A DNA stretch of 64,000 nt from contig CAITNS010000047.1 in NCBI GenBank assembly GCA_903893815.1, forward strand, positions 1-64,000, written 5' to 3'. The DNA is from an uncultured Bacteroidota bacterium. GTDB taxonomy: Bacteria > Bacteroidota > Bacteroidia > B-17B0 > Aurantibacillaceae. Position numbers and translations under genes: made by a program. The notes under the pieces are model-generated. The model was not told the DNA's origin and searched no databases. It saw only the letters and a list, made by a program, of their open reading frames with translations. Shown piece by piece: positions 1 through 9,088 of this stretch (its first letter is position 1; each line of letters starts with the position of its first letter).

Positions 1-299
1 CCACTAGCGGTTAAATTTGCTGAAGAACCAACACAGATAGCTGTTGGAGATGGGATTGCTGTTAATGTTGGATTATTATTTACAATTAAACTCAGTGTTT
101 TTGTGCTAACACAGCCCGCTGCACTGGTGCCTGTTACTGTATAAATAGTGGTGACAGTTGGATTCATACTTACCAATGTGCCTGTTAATGTACCAGGATT
201 CCAAGTATAAGTTGATGCACCACTAGCGGTTAAATTTGCTGAAGAACCAACACAGATTGCTGTTGGAGATGATGTTGCTGTTACGGTTGGATTATTATT
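1..299 (-). repeat. Near-identical direct repeat within the adhesin Ig-like units
   Basis: Bases 1-80 and 220-299 match at almost every position, an offset of 219 bp (73 codons). Identity then falls off. The repeat encodes the ICVGSSANLTASG segment of two neighbouring Ig-like units, so it reflects recent duplication or gene conversion of protein repeats rather than a mobile element. Confidence 0.8.
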
Positions 300-3014
300 T
301 ACCGTTACAGTGGATGTGTTTATTGCAGAACAACCATTAGTTGTACCAGTTATTGTATAAATCGTTGTGATGCTTGGGCTTGATGTAACGGATAATCCCG
401 TTGTTGCGCTTAAACTCGAACCAGGTGCCCATGAATAAGCTGCTGCTCCATTTGCAGTTAATGGAACTGTTGCACCTGCACAAATAGTTGCACTATTAAC
501 GCTAATTGTTGGTGTAGCATTCACCGTTATTGTTTGTGAAATAGTTGTTGCACAACCACTTGTTGTACCTGTTACAGTATATATTGCAGTAGAAGCTGGT
601 GAAACCGATATAGTGGATGTTGTGGCTCCTGTGCTCCAAGAGTAGTTTGCGGCGCCACTTGCTGTTAATACAGTTGAACTTCCTGAACAAATTGTTGCAC
701 TATTAACACTCACTGTTGGATATGCAAATACAGCAATTAAAATTACATTTGACGTTACAGAAGTACATAAACCGCTAGTGACCATTGCTCTGTAGTAAGT
801 TGTGGCTATTAATGAACCAATTTGTGCACTTGATAAAACACTTGACGTAGCACCAGAAATAGTTGTCCACGTGCTATTATTTAGAGATGATTGCCATTGT
901 ATTGCCCCCGTAAAACCTGTTAGTGTTATAGGCGAAGGAACTTGACCAATGCAAATTGATTGATTAACAGATGCAGATCCACCAATACTAACTGGATCAA
1001 CATTTACAGTTACCATTTGAGAATTTGAGCAACCCAATGTATTAGATACTGTAACTGTATGATTGGTTGTAATCGTTGGATTTACTGCGATTACAGGATT
1101 ACTTAATGCTCCAGGATTCCAAACATACGTATTCAAATCCATGTAGGTTTCAAAATTTAAATCATAAACAAATGAAGTTCCTCCTCTAAAAGCGTTACCA
1201 TTTGGATAGACATCACTCGAATTATATATCCAATCTACACCGCTACCTGCTGATAATTCAATATAATAAGTATTTCCTGAAATAAGATTAACGCCTGAAC
1301 CAGGCAGAATAATATCATCCCATGAATTTGTATTTGGTGGTTTAAAATAAGTCAAAGTTGTTAAAAGTGTGCCGCCTGATGGGGTACCAGATTTAATACT
1401 TATAGTAACATTCGCTGAACTTGCAAATGTTGCAGTTTGAATTCTTACTTTTCTAAGCAATCCACTAACTGATGGAATGAAAGTTTGCTGTTCCGCTAAA
1501 CTAGTCCAAAATGTAGTAAGACCTCCAGTAATGGAATATTGGTCTAAAGTAAGTGGACCAAAGGCAGTTAAGGTACTTGTAGAGCCAGCACAAATAGTAG
1601 TGAGTGATGCTGAAGCTGTTATAACTAAAGGACCAAGACTGGTAATCGTTTGTGTGTCAACAGCACTGCATCCCACAGCATCAGTAACGGTAACTGTATA
1701 TGCTCCTGCTACTAAATTGCTAATATCTTCCGTTACAGCTCCATTTGACCATAGATAGCTATATGGATTTAAAATCATATGTGTTTTAAAAACTCTATCA
1801 TCTGCGTTATTATTATTGTCTTGCCCACCACTATAATTATTAGGCGAGCACGTTACAAGCCAATCTGCTGAAAAATTTGTTAATCTGAACGTGCAAATCT
1901 GGCCAGCAGTTAATTGCGGTAATGATGGTATTGATATGTATTTATAACCTGCTGCTGCTGTTGCTGTATAAGTTCCAGAAGCTAATAATACCCCACCAAC
2001 TCCAGTGCCTTTGTAAAGGTACCAATTGCCATTATCAGGTCCGTCTAATTTAACTTCAAAAGCCGCTAACCTGGCAGTAAAAGTTGGAGTAAAAGATTGC
2101 CAAGAGTCAATATCGCCAGTAGAACAAATATCATCAACGGTTTGAACATCAAGTATTATATTGTTGTTATTTTGAATTCCTCCTGTGACAGTTAAATCAA
2201 TTATTCCATCATTGCCACCTGTACAACTTACATTAGTTTGGGTTGATGTTATAGACATTGCAGTGCAATAACTTAAAACAACTTTTCCCGCTCCGCCCGC
2301 TCCGCCCGCATTGTCAGTAGCACTTGAACCTCTTCTGCCACCAGAAGCACCACCACCGCCACTTAAACCAACATTTCCAACAGCCCCTGCTGCCAAAGTG
2401 CTTGCGGAAGTTCCTGCAGCACCGCCTGCTGGCGCAACTCCACCTATATATTGAATTGCATTATTTCCATTAATTGATGAACCCGCACTACTACCACCAC
2501 CGCCTCCGCCTGATGTAGTTCCACTTCCACCATTTCCGCCCGAATACTTAACGGTTCCTGTGCAGGAAGTTGCTGCACCTCCGATACCACCAGTTGCTCC
2601 ACCTCCAGAGCCAATACCGCCATTACCTCCAGCGGCCATAACAATAGTTGAATTAAAACTTGAATTACTTCCATTTCCACCTGTTGTGCCAAAACTTCCA
2701 CCACCTGCACCACCTGCACCAACAGTTATTGTATAAATATTTCCTGAAGCTACAGTAATGACAGAACTAGCATAAGCCCCACCGCCACCGCCACCGCCGG
2801 CAGCATTAAAAACAGCCCCACCGCCGCCGCCGCCGCCGCCAGCTCCCCAACATTCAACTGTAACAGAGGTTACACCAACCGGGCAAGTCCAACTTGTTAC
2901 TCCTGCTGTAGCAAATGTTTGGATGGTTTGAGAAGAAAGTTTAAACTGAAAAGAAACTAATCCCATAAAAAGAATTAATATGAACAATTTTTCTTTGAAC
3001 ATTTTATTTATCAT
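1..3014 (-). CDS. Giant secreted adhesin, 5' part: Gly-rich, SprB and Ig-like repeats
   Basis: I translated this strand codon by codon over most of its length: one frame stays open from an ATG at 3014 (alternative ATG at 3002) to the left edge, so at least 1004 codons are present and the C-terminus is missing. An N-terminal signal peptide (core LFILILFMGLVSF) is followed by a Gly-rich domain (about residues 40-240) opening with SWTCPVGVTSVTVECWGAG. Next comes a SprB-type repeat (SCTGGNDGIIDLTVTGG ... YSYLWSNG ... VTDAVGC) and then Ig-like units with ICxGSS...LTASG...Y.W.PG...YTVTGT..GC. Such proteins are typically T9SS cargo exposed at the surface for adhesion or gliding. Two of the repeats are split by inserted beta-rich modules. 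Family assignment is firm; the ligand is unknown. Confidence 0.88.
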   Translation of the reverse strand, partial: MINKMFKEKLFILILFMGLVSFQFKLSSQTIQTFATAGVTSWTCPVGVTSVTVECWGAGGGGGGGGAVFNAAGGGGGGGAYASSVITVASGNIYTITVGAGGAGGGSFGTTGGNGSNSSFNSTIVMAAGGNGGIGSGGGATGGIGGAATSCTGTVKYSGGNGGSGTTSGGGGGGSSAGSSINGNNAIQYIGGVAPAGGAAGTSASTLAAGAVGNVGLSGGGGASGGRRGSSATDNAGGAGGAGKVVLSYCTAMSITSTQTNVSCTGGNDGIIDLTVTGGIQNNNNIILDVQTVDDICSTGDIDSWQSFTPTFTARLAAFEVKLDGPDNGNWYLYKGTGVGGVLLASGTYTATAAAGYKYISIPSLPQLTAGQICTFRLTNFSADWLVTCSPNNYSGGQDNNNNADDRVFKTHMILNPYSYLWSNGAVTEDISNLVAGAYTVTVTDAVGCSAVDTQTITSLGPLVITASASLTTICAGSTSTLTAFGPLTLDQYSITGGLTTFWTSLAEQQTFIPSVSGLLRKVRIQTATFASSANVTISIKSGTPSGGTLLTTLTYFKPPNTNSWDDIILPGSGVNLISGNTYYIELSAGSGVDWIYNSSDVYPNGNAFRGGTSFVYDLNFETYMDLNTYVWNPGALSNPVIAVNPTITTNHTVTVSNTLGCSNSQMVTVNVDPVSIGGSASVNQSICIGQVPSPITLTGFTGAIQWQSSLNNSTWTTISGATSSVLSSAQIGSLIATTYYRAMVTSGLCTSVTSNVILIAVFAYPTVSVNSATICSGSSTVLTASGAANYSWSTGATTSTISVSPASTAIYTVTGTTSGCATTISQTITVNATPTISVNSATICAGATVPLTANGAAAYSWAPGSSLSATTGLSVTSSPSITTIYTITGTTNGCSAINTSTVTVNNNPTVTATSSPTAICVGSSANLTASGASTYTWNPGTLTGTLVSMNPTVTTIYTVTGTSAAGCVSTKTLSLIVNNNPTLTAIPSPTAICVGSSANLTAS
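2821..2840. repeat. CCG trinucleotide tract coding poly-glycine
   Basis: Six CCG units in tandem lie inside the adhesin gene and read as a glycine run on the minus strand. A second CCG/CCA-rich run lies at 2780-2800. Slippage here would change the number of glycines without shifting the frame. Confidence 0.75.
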
Positions 3015-3342
3015 TATATAATTTTTTTCTGTTAATTCTATCTAATCTTTTTCGTTTTTTTAATAAAACAATTGCACTTGGATGTCAATTAAAAAGTACG
3101 AATAAAAGTTTTTTCATTATGTTTTATCTTATAATTTCTTTCTTGATTAAAACCAATTAAATTTTGAATCAAAAAATAAATTAAATAGTGTTTTTTATCA
3201 TTTTCTTTTCGAAAAAATACTAATTATCAAATTTATAAAAAAAATAAGGAAAATCAATAGATTTAACAGCTAAATTGATTATTTAATTGTTAAAAAATAG
3301 CATTTTATCGATAAATCGAGTCTAAAACATAACAAATTTTAC
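3015..3342. other. AT-rich intergenic region upstream of the adhesin gene
   Basis: This stretch of about 330 bp lies between the adhesin start and the stop of the potassium-channel gene. It is almost entirely A/T with many short A and T runs. I see no ORF, tRNA or clear hairpin. The adhesin promoter is presumably here, but no unambiguous TAnnTTTG box stands out. Confidence 0.5.
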
Positions 3343-4356
3343 CTAACTCAAAATTTGTTTTAAAGCAGAAATTTGCTCTTGAGTGCCTAAAACAAATAAT
3401 TTTGAATCAGCAATAATTAGAGTATCAGCACTTGGATTTATTATATATTGCCCTTGAACAGTTTTATAGCCTATAATATTCGCACCTGAACGGTTTCTAA
3501 TTTCTAAATCTTTTAAAGTTTTGTTTTTTAATTCATCAGGAATTCGGTCAAAAGATATTTCCTCTAAACTGATATTATCTCCAGCTTCGGCTGTAATATG
3601 GTCAATAAATTCCATCACGTCGGGTTTCATAACCAAGGAAGCCATGTGAGCACCGCCAACTTTATCAGGCATAATAACATTATTAGCACCTGCTATTTTT
3701 AATTTTTTATCTGAATTATCTTCGCTTGCCCGAGAAATAATGGTTAAATTTTTATTAAGATTTCTTGCTGTTAATACAATAAATAAATTATCAGCATCTA
3801 CTGGTAAAGTTGTAATTAGTGCCTTTGCCTTTAATATACCAGCTTTTAATAATACTTCATCTTGCGTGCTATCTCCGGTAATAACCAACTCACTAAATTT
3901 ATGATTTAACGTTGAAGTAAGAGTTGCACTGTTTTCAATCACTACAAAACGTTTGTTGTGTTTTTTTAATACTTGAGCAGCTTGTCGTCCGTTACGACCA
4001 TAGCCACAAATAATAACATGATCAGATATTTTATCAATTGTTGCGTTCAATTTTCTATTTTTAAAAAACTCGTTAAACTCGCCGTCAATTACAAATTTAG
4101 TAATGGATGAAACGGCATAGGCAAATGTACCAAAACTTGTGATAATAAGAAATGCTGTGAATAATTTACCGATATGGCTTAACGGAGCAACTTCGCCATA
4201 ACCAACAGTTGCAACAGTAATGATAGTCATATAAAACGCATCAAACCACGAATAATTATCTATTAAAACATAACCAATAGTTCCTAATAACCATACTGAT
4301 AACATTATCAATAATGGAGCATAGAAACGATAATAAGACTTGAAAATGTTATTCAT
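3343..4356 (-). CDS. Kch-type potassium channel with RCK (TrkA-N/TrkA-C) domains
   Basis: The 337-aa protein has a two-TM channel core: TM1 around residues 13-31, a pore loop with the K+ selectivity filter TVGYGE at 50-55, and TM2 around 62-82. A cytoplasmic RCK domain follows, with the Rossmann motif GYGRNG at 118-123 that in this family binds NAD or nucleotide, and then a TrkA-C-like domain from about 255. It should form an inner-membrane K+ channel gated by ligand binding to the RCK ring. It is followed downstream by a separate PspC gene. Confidence 0.93.
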   Translation of the reverse strand: MNNIFKSYYRFYAPLLIMLSVWLLGTIGYVLIDNYSWFDAFYMTIITVATVGYGEVAPLSHIGKLFTAFLIITSFGTFAYAVSSITKFVIDGEFNEFFKNRKLNATIDKISDHVIICGYGRNGRQAAQVLKKHNKRFVVIENSATLTSTLNHKFSELVITGDSTQDEVLLKAGILKAKALITTLPVDADNLFIVLTARNLNKNLTIISRASEDNSDKKLKIAGANNVIMPDKVGGAHMASLVMKPDVMEFIDHITAEAGDNISLEEISFDRIPDELKNKTLKDLEIRNRSGANIIGYKTVQGQYIINPSADTLIIADSKLFVLGTQEQISALKQILS

Positions 4357-4417
4357 AACCTTGCCAAATTAATAAAAAAACTTGAATTTTAATCGAATAA
4401 AATTGATAAATAAATTA

Positions 4418-4651
4418 TTACAAATCCCAGATGCTTTTGCGACGGCGATATGTATTTGGCTTAAAACTTTCTTTATGTTCTAAAATAAAAGCCATAATAA
4501 AATAAATAATTATAGGAGAACCAAAAGTGAAAAATGATAAATAAATAAAGTAAATACGGATATGAGTGGTTCTAATACCAAGTTTTTTGCCCCACCATTC
4601 ACAAACACCAAAAGCGTGTTGTTCAAACCAATATCTTATTTTATCTATCAT
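4418..4651 (-). CDS. PspC-domain small membrane protein
   Basis: A 77-aa protein with one clear transmembrane helix in its middle (IYFIYLSFFTFGSPIIIYF) preceded by GVCEWWGKKLGIRTTHIRI, the hallmark of the PspC domain. In enterobacteria PspC takes part in phage-shock envelope stress signalling; in Bacteroidota stand-alone PspC proteins are common and their partners are not established. The C-terminus is short and basic (YRRRKS). It lies just downstream of the DUF2851 gene. Confidence 0.8.
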   Translation of the reverse strand: MIDKIRYWFEQHAFGVCEWWGKKLGIRTTHIRIYFIYLSFFTFGSPIIIYFIMAFILEHKESFKPNTYRRRKSIWDL

Positions 4652-4691
4652 TTATTACAAAGGTATAAAATTAAGGAAGCAAATTTTCGCG

Positions 4692-5969
4692 TTATCGAGA
4701 GTTTTTCAACAAAAATTCTGCTACATTACATTGAAGACATAATTTTTTTGTGCAAAGTGTATCAAACAGTTGGATTTGAGCCTGACTTTCTAAAGCACTC
4801 TCTGTTTTAACACCTAATTTCAAAAACTCCTTTGTCTTCGTATTTATTTCTGCAGGTAATTGAGAAAGTAAGTCTAACGCGTACTCTACATAATTGTCAT
4901 TTAGGCTATGTTTTGACATAAAAAACAAGTAAGGAACAATAGTATTAATAACTATCGAATGAAAAGCAGTTTCACCTAATGATTTAGAACTTTCTTCAGA
5001 TAAAACATCAAATTTAAAATGTGTTCTCCAATAGTCATTTGGTTCTATTTCAAAAAACAACTTAATAGATTTTAAATTTGGTTTTTCTTCGATCAAATGA
5101 TATAATGATTTTTGATTAACAATACAATTTGCTAATTGCGAAATTCGAATCGTAGGAAAATTAATGGGACGTGTTTTAGAAAACTTCCAGCTTTCTTTTT
5201 TAATTGGTAATAGTTGATGTTTATGTCTTAAAAACTCAAATTCATTTTGCAATTGTTTAGCGTATTTATCTTCAAACAACTCGTCTAAAAAACCAGCAAC
5301 ACCAAATAACAAGGCTTCAACTTGAATTGAATTATCCGCGTACTTTTTTAGTATGGAATAAGGCAACGTTTTTCCCAATAGTTCAAAAGCATCATTGTTT
5401 ATTTTAAAACCAAAGTTTCTACAAAGCAAAACATATAATGCATCTTCATGATTGTGTTTACCATATTCAAATAAATGTTCTATGTAAGCAGTTTTTTGCT
5501 CTATACGTTCAATTGCTAATCTATCTAACCATGATTTCCAAACGATATCAGAAATAGTAGTAATTGATTTACCGCAGGCAATAGATTGTTTAGAAAGTTG
5601 TAATTGATTGTATTGTTCTAACAAAGAAGGTTTAATGTATTCTTTTAATTCTAACACCGACACATTAAACTGTTCATTTTGTGGTAACTCTACATCATGT
5701 TCATACACCACATGCAATACAATGTTATCGTACGCTTTATTCTGTTGATGATTATGTTTTAGCCAATCGGATGTTTTGATATGAATTTCAACATTACCTG
5801 CTAATAAAATATCATTAATCTTAATTTTTGAATTAAAAAAATCAGGACCGGAGTCCTGATTATGCTCACCTATTGAAACAACTTCAATATGATCATGCTT
5901 AGAGCCTATAAATTGAGTTTGCCCTAATAACTTATATTTCCAAATGTTATGCAGTAATGCTTCGTTCAT
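4692..5969 (-). CDS. DUF2851 family protein
   Basis: A 425-aa soluble protein. The first ATG is at 5969; the frame can be opened three bases earlier only with TTG. Its N-terminus (NEALLHNIWKYKLL) and the segment HNQDSGPDFFNSKIKI followed by GNVEIHIKTSDWLKHNH match the DUF2851 family, widespread in Bacteroidota and without assigned function. The GNVEIHIK.SDW and DNIVLHVVYEHD strands recall a nuclease-like core, but that is inference. Four conserved-looking Cys residues lie near the C-terminus (LCTKKLCLQCNVAEFL). The gene begins seven bases after the cytochrome gene ends, so the two are probably co-transcribed. Confidence 0.85.
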   Translation of the reverse strand: MNEALLHNIWKYKLLGQTQFIGSKHDHIEVVSIGEHNQDSGPDFFNSKIKINDILLAGNVEIHIKTSDWLKHNHQQNKAYDNIVLHVVYEHDVELPQNEQFNVSVLELKEYIKPSLLEQYNQLQLSKQSIACGKSITTISDIVWKSWLDRLAIERIEQKTAYIEHLFEYGKHNHEDALYVLLCRNFGFKINNDAFELLGKTLPYSILKKYADNSIQVEALLFGVAGFLDELFEDKYAKQLQNEFEFLRHKHQLLPIKKESWKFSKTRPINFPTIRISQLANCIVNQKSLYHLIEEKPNLKSIKLFFEIEPNDYWRTHFKFDVLSEESSKSLGETAFHSIVINTIVPYLFFMSKHSLNDNYVEYALDLLSQLPAEINTKTKEFLKLGVKTESALESQAQIQLFDTLCTKKLCLQCNVAEFLLKNSR

Positions 5970-5976
5970 CAAATCA

Positions 5977-6408
5977 TTATTTTGCTGGAGCAGGTTGTGT
6001 TGCTTTTATTGCAAAAATGTATTTCGTTAAAGCCTCTTTTTGAGTAGCAGATAATTTTGCTTTTTCTCCCATATCATCAATAATATTTGGCCATTTAGCT
6101 TCTGCTATTCTATAAATACTTTTAGTTCCATGGCAGTTAGTGCAGCTGCCAGTATAAAGTTTGTACCCATCTGTTAAGTTAGCTAAAGTTGCTCCAGGAT
6201 GTTTCATTTGAACTGCTGTTACTTGTTCTTCCCCAGGTACAAAAACTCCGTTTTTAGATTTAACAGCCTCGCTTACTGGTGCGATATAGATTGGTTCTGA
6301 AGGAGATGGAAGTGCTGTCGGCGCAGATGTTTCAGTTTTTTTAGTCGTGTGGCAGGCTGCTGTAATAAGAACAGCTGCTACTAAAGAGGATAGTTTTAGA
6401 ATTTTCAT
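5977..6408 (-). CDS. Class I c-type cytochrome lipoprotein
   Basis: A 143-aa protein with a lipoprotein signal peptide (lipobox ITAAC near residue 19) and a single haem-binding motif CTNCH around residue 93. A distal Met in DDMGEKAKLS is a plausible sixth ligand, and the C-terminal helix LTKYIFAIK is typical of small cytochromes c. A low-complexity Pro/Ser/Thr linker follows the lipobox. It is probably a membrane-anchored periplasmic electron carrier; its redox partner cannot be told from the neighbours. Confidence 0.88.
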   Translation of the reverse strand: MKILKLSSLVAAVLITAACHTTKKTETSAPTALPSPSEPIYIAPVSEAVKSKNGVFVPGEEQVTAVQMKHPGATLANLTDGYKLYTGSCTNCHGTKSIYRIAEAKWPNIIDDMGEKAKLSATQKEALTKYIFAIKATQPAPAK

Positions 6409-6442
6409 AGGATAAATGTTTGTTTTTTTAGATTAGTAAATA

Positions 6443-7792
6443 TCAATTATCTTTTTCAATATCAGAAGCCGTAAACTTCTGTAAACTGTTAATTTTTGTT
6501 AGTTGATCAGCAACTTTTGATTCATCTCCTGATATTACTAACTTATATATGTTTGGTGTAAAGTATTTTTTAATCACTTTATTAATTTCATCTACAGTTA
6601 GAGTGTTTAAATCGTTGATCATGTTTTTTCGTTTATCAAAATTATAAATTAAGGGATTATAAAAATTGGAAACTTCCTCTGGGCTCTCCATTTTTTTAAT
6701 GGCAATAATTCTTTTATAAACCGTTTCTTTAAATTTTGCTTCGTCAATTAAGGTGGTATTGAAATTTGCTATAGTTTTATCAAACAACTCAATCGTATTC
6801 AATAATTCATTACTTCTTACCGAACAGGCAATTGAAAATAAGTTAGAGTACTTGCTACTTCTTTGTGAACTACTAATACCATATGTCTTTCCTCCTTTTT
6901 CACGAATTTCTTTAAATAACACTTCGTTAAAAATACTATTAGCTAAAGAAAATGCTAATTGATCTTTATCTGTAACCGCAGGAGCTACTTTATTCCATTG
7001 CAAAGCGCATTGTGTAGAACCTGTTCTGTTTACAAAACCTATCTCGCGTTTTTTAATTGAAGGTGATTCTAAATTCACGCCATTAGCAGCGCCAAATTCT
7101 GATTTCCACGAACCATAATATTTTTCGATAATTGGTTTAATGGCAGCTAAATCAAAACTTCCACAAATAATTAAGTTAGCATTTTTTGGGGTAAAGTTAA
7201 AATCATAATATTCTTTAATAATAACTGGAGTAATTTTTTGAATTTGTGTTTTATAAAAATATCTTCCTAATGGATTTGATAATCCAAAAATAGAATAGTT
7301 ACTAAATACCGAAGATAATTCAGCAATATCCATTTTAGTAGGGCTATTAAAATCAATATTTCTAGAAATCAGTAAATCAATTTTATCTTTTGGAAATGTA
7401 GGAGTTAAAACAGCTGCGGACATTAAATCCATCCCAGCATCTAAATCTTTGGTCAAAATATTCATCTCCACTGTTGTATTATCATTTGATGAAGATGCTG
7501 AAAGGACAGTGCCTAATGCAAATGCTTTGTTTGATTGAGATTCTGCATCATATTTTGCATTACCCATCAAAATAGCATTAGAAACAATATCACTGTAATT
7601 TTGTTGACCAGGAGTTTCGTTTACTTTGCCTGAGTTTAGAACCAGTTTCACATTGATAGCTGGAATATTACCGTACTGCAACAAATACACTTTTAGTCCA
7701 TTTTTTAAACTAAAAGTCTCGTAGGTAGGAATAACTTGAGCTTTTAAAGCCAAAGAAATCAACATCGAAAAAACAATCGCAATATTTTTCAT
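6443..7792 (-). CDS. M16 (insulinase-like) family protein lacking the zinc motif
   Basis: The frame is open to 7843, but an ATG at 7792 directly precedes a perfect signal peptide (MKNIAIVFSMLISLALKAQ), giving 449 aa and one base of spacing after the sigma-54 activator stop. The N-half has the M16 fold pattern (FSLKNGLKVYLLQYGNIPAI), but where HxxEH is expected the sequence is GQQNYSDIVSNAILMG, with no zinc ligands. The C-half contains the M16_C hallmark LFKEIREKGGKTYGISSS. In this family, inactive members pair with an active subunit, and no such partner is adjacent. It is likely a periplasmic, non-catalytic M16 subunit. Confidence 0.85.
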   Translation of the reverse strand: MKNIAIVFSMLISLALKAQVIPTYETFSLKNGLKVYLLQYGNIPAINVKLVLNSGKVNETPGQQNYSDIVSNAILMGNAKYDAESQSNKAFALGTVLSASSSNDNTTVEMNILTKDLDAGMDLMSAAVLTPTFPKDKIDLLISRNIDFNSPTKMDIAELSSVFSNYSIFGLSNPLGRYFYKTQIQKITPVIIKEYYDFNFTPKNANLIICGSFDLAAIKPIIEKYYGSWKSEFGAANGVNLESPSIKKREIGFVNRTGSTQCALQWNKVAPAVTDKDQLAFSLANSIFNEVLFKEIREKGGKTYGISSSQRSSKYSNLFSIACSVRSNELLNTIELFDKTIANFNTTLIDEAKFKETVYKRIIAIKKMESPEEVSNFYNPLIYNFDKRKNMINDLNTLTVDEINKVIKKYFTPNIYKLVISGDESKVADQLTKINSLQKFTASDIEKDN

Positions 7793-7793
7793 T

Positions 7794-9041
7794 TTACTCT
7801 TCAATATTATACTCATTGATTTTTCTATACAAGGTACGCTCACTAATTCCTAATTCTTGAGAGGCATATTTACGTTTACCTTTGTGTTTCTTAAGAGCTT
7901 TCTTAATCATATCAATTTCTTTGTCTTGGAGTGATAAAGATTCCTCCACAACAATAGGCTGATTAAATCCGTTGGTATCTTTTACAATGATGGGATTATG
8001 AATTTTCATTTCATTTGATACAACTGGAAAATTTCCTTCGTTGTTATATAATCTATCAGTTGTTTGTAAATCATCTGTTGGCAATGAACCTAAAGCACTT
8101 CCTCCAACCTGAACAATATCATGAACTACTTTTTTTAAATCGTTCAAATCTTTTTTCATGTCAAACAATACTTTGTACAATAAATCACGTTCATTCATAT
8201 CCGACGAACTAGAAGAATTAACGAAGTTATTACTTGAAACTGCAGGTAGTCTATTTGTATTATAATTTGGAAGATATTGCAAGATTCCTTCTAAATTAAT
8301 TTCTCTTTCTTTTTCAATGATAGAAATTTGTTCTGTAATATTTTTTAACTGACGGATATTTCCTGGCCAATAATAATTCACTAAAGCATGTTCAGCATCA
8401 GGAGTTAACTTCACTGCAGGCATTCTATATTTAGTAGCAAAGTCACTTGCAAACTTTCTGAACAATAAATAAATATCGTCTTTTCGCTCACGTAATGGCG
8501 GTAAATTAATAGGAACAGTATTTAAACGGTAATATAAATCTTCTCTGAATTTACCTTTTTCAATAGCAACATTAAAATTAATATTGGTGGCAGCAACTAC
8601 ACGTACGTTAGTCTTTTGCACTTTACTACTACCTACTCTAATATATTCTCCTGTTTCTAAAACACGCAACAAACGCGCTTGAGTGGTTAATGGCAACTCC
8701 CCTACTTCATCTAAAAAAATAGTTCCACCATCTGCTACTTCAAAGTAACCTTTACGAGCTTCGTGTGCGCCAGTAAAAGAACCTTTTTCGTGACCAAATA
8801 ATTCACTATCAATGGTTCCTTCGGGAATAGCTCCACAGTTTACAGCAATATATTGCCCGTGTTTACGAGAACTGTTTTGATGAATAATTTGAGGAAATAC
8901 TTCTTTACCAGTTCCGCTTTCCCCATTGATTAATACGTTCAGATCTGTTGGAGCCACCTGCCTTGCAACATCAATTGCTCGTTCCAATAAAGGGTTGTTA
9001 CCCATTATTCCGAAGCGCTGTTTTATATCTTGTAATGTCAT
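7794..9041 (-). CDS. Sigma-54-dependent Fis-family transcriptional activator
   Basis: A 415-aa bacterial enhancer-binding protein reduced to AAA+ plus DNA-binding domains: Walker A GESGTGKE at residues 40-47, the sigma-54 contact loop as GSFTGA at 87-92 (GAFTGA in the classic form), Walker B GTIFLDEVGE around 106-115, an R-finger region LREDLYYRLN-like, and a C-terminal Fis HTH (LGISERTLYRKINEY). No N-terminal receiver or sensor domain is present, so control must come from abundance or a partner protein. A low-complexity linker (about 280-360) precedes the HTH. It reads directly into the M16-like gene. Confidence 0.92.
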   Translation of the reverse strand: MTLQDIKQRFGIMGNNPLLERAIDVARQVAPTDLNVLINGESGTGKEVFPQIIHQNSSRKHGQYIAVNCGAIPEGTIDSELFGHEKGSFTGAHEARKGYFEVADGGTIFLDEVGELPLTTQARLLRVLETGEYIRVGSSKVQKTNVRVVAATNINFNVAIEKGKFREDLYYRLNTVPINLPPLRERKDDIYLLFRKFASDFATKYRMPAVKLTPDAEHALVNYYWPGNIRQLKNITEQISIIEKEREINLEGILQYLPNYNTNRLPAVSSNNFVNSSSSSDMNERDLLYKVLFDMKKDLNDLKKVVHDIVQVGGSALGSLPTDDLQTTDRLYNNEGNFPVVSNEMKIHNPIIVKDTNGFNQPIVVEESLSLQDKEIDMIKKALKKHKGKRKYASQELGISERTLYRKINEYNIEE

Positions 9042-9056
9042 AGTTTTTGACTTAAA

Positions 9057-9073
9057 AGACTGTTTGACTAAAG
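9057..9073 (+). repeat. Left arm of perfect 17-bp inverted repeat around four-helix-bundle gene
   Basis: AGACTGTTTGACTAAAG here is the exact reverse complement of 9472-9488. The arm is also half of a local hairpin: ACTGTTTGACT pairs with AGTCAAGACAGT across an AAAGGG loop (one bulge), spanning about 9058-9088. It ends only 15 bases before the start codon of the sigma-54 activator. Confidence 0.9.
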
Positions 9074-9088
9074 GGAGTCAAGACAGTT

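Noticed and set aside
1-700. Regularly spaced repeats resembling a CRISPR-like array
   Set aside because: The spacing (219 bp) equals 73 codons and the sequence is an open frame of Ig-like domains; there are no short identical repeats with unique spacers and no cas genes.
1477-2722. Plus-strand frame 1477-1758 and minus-strand frame 2444-2722 as genes
   Set aside because: Both overlap the adhesin frame, show biased low-complexity composition (Val/Gln/Glu repeats) and match no family; they are shadows.
2280-2850. GC-rich segment as horizontally acquired island
   Set aside because: The GC excess comes from glycine codons of the Gly-rich domain, not from foreign DNA.
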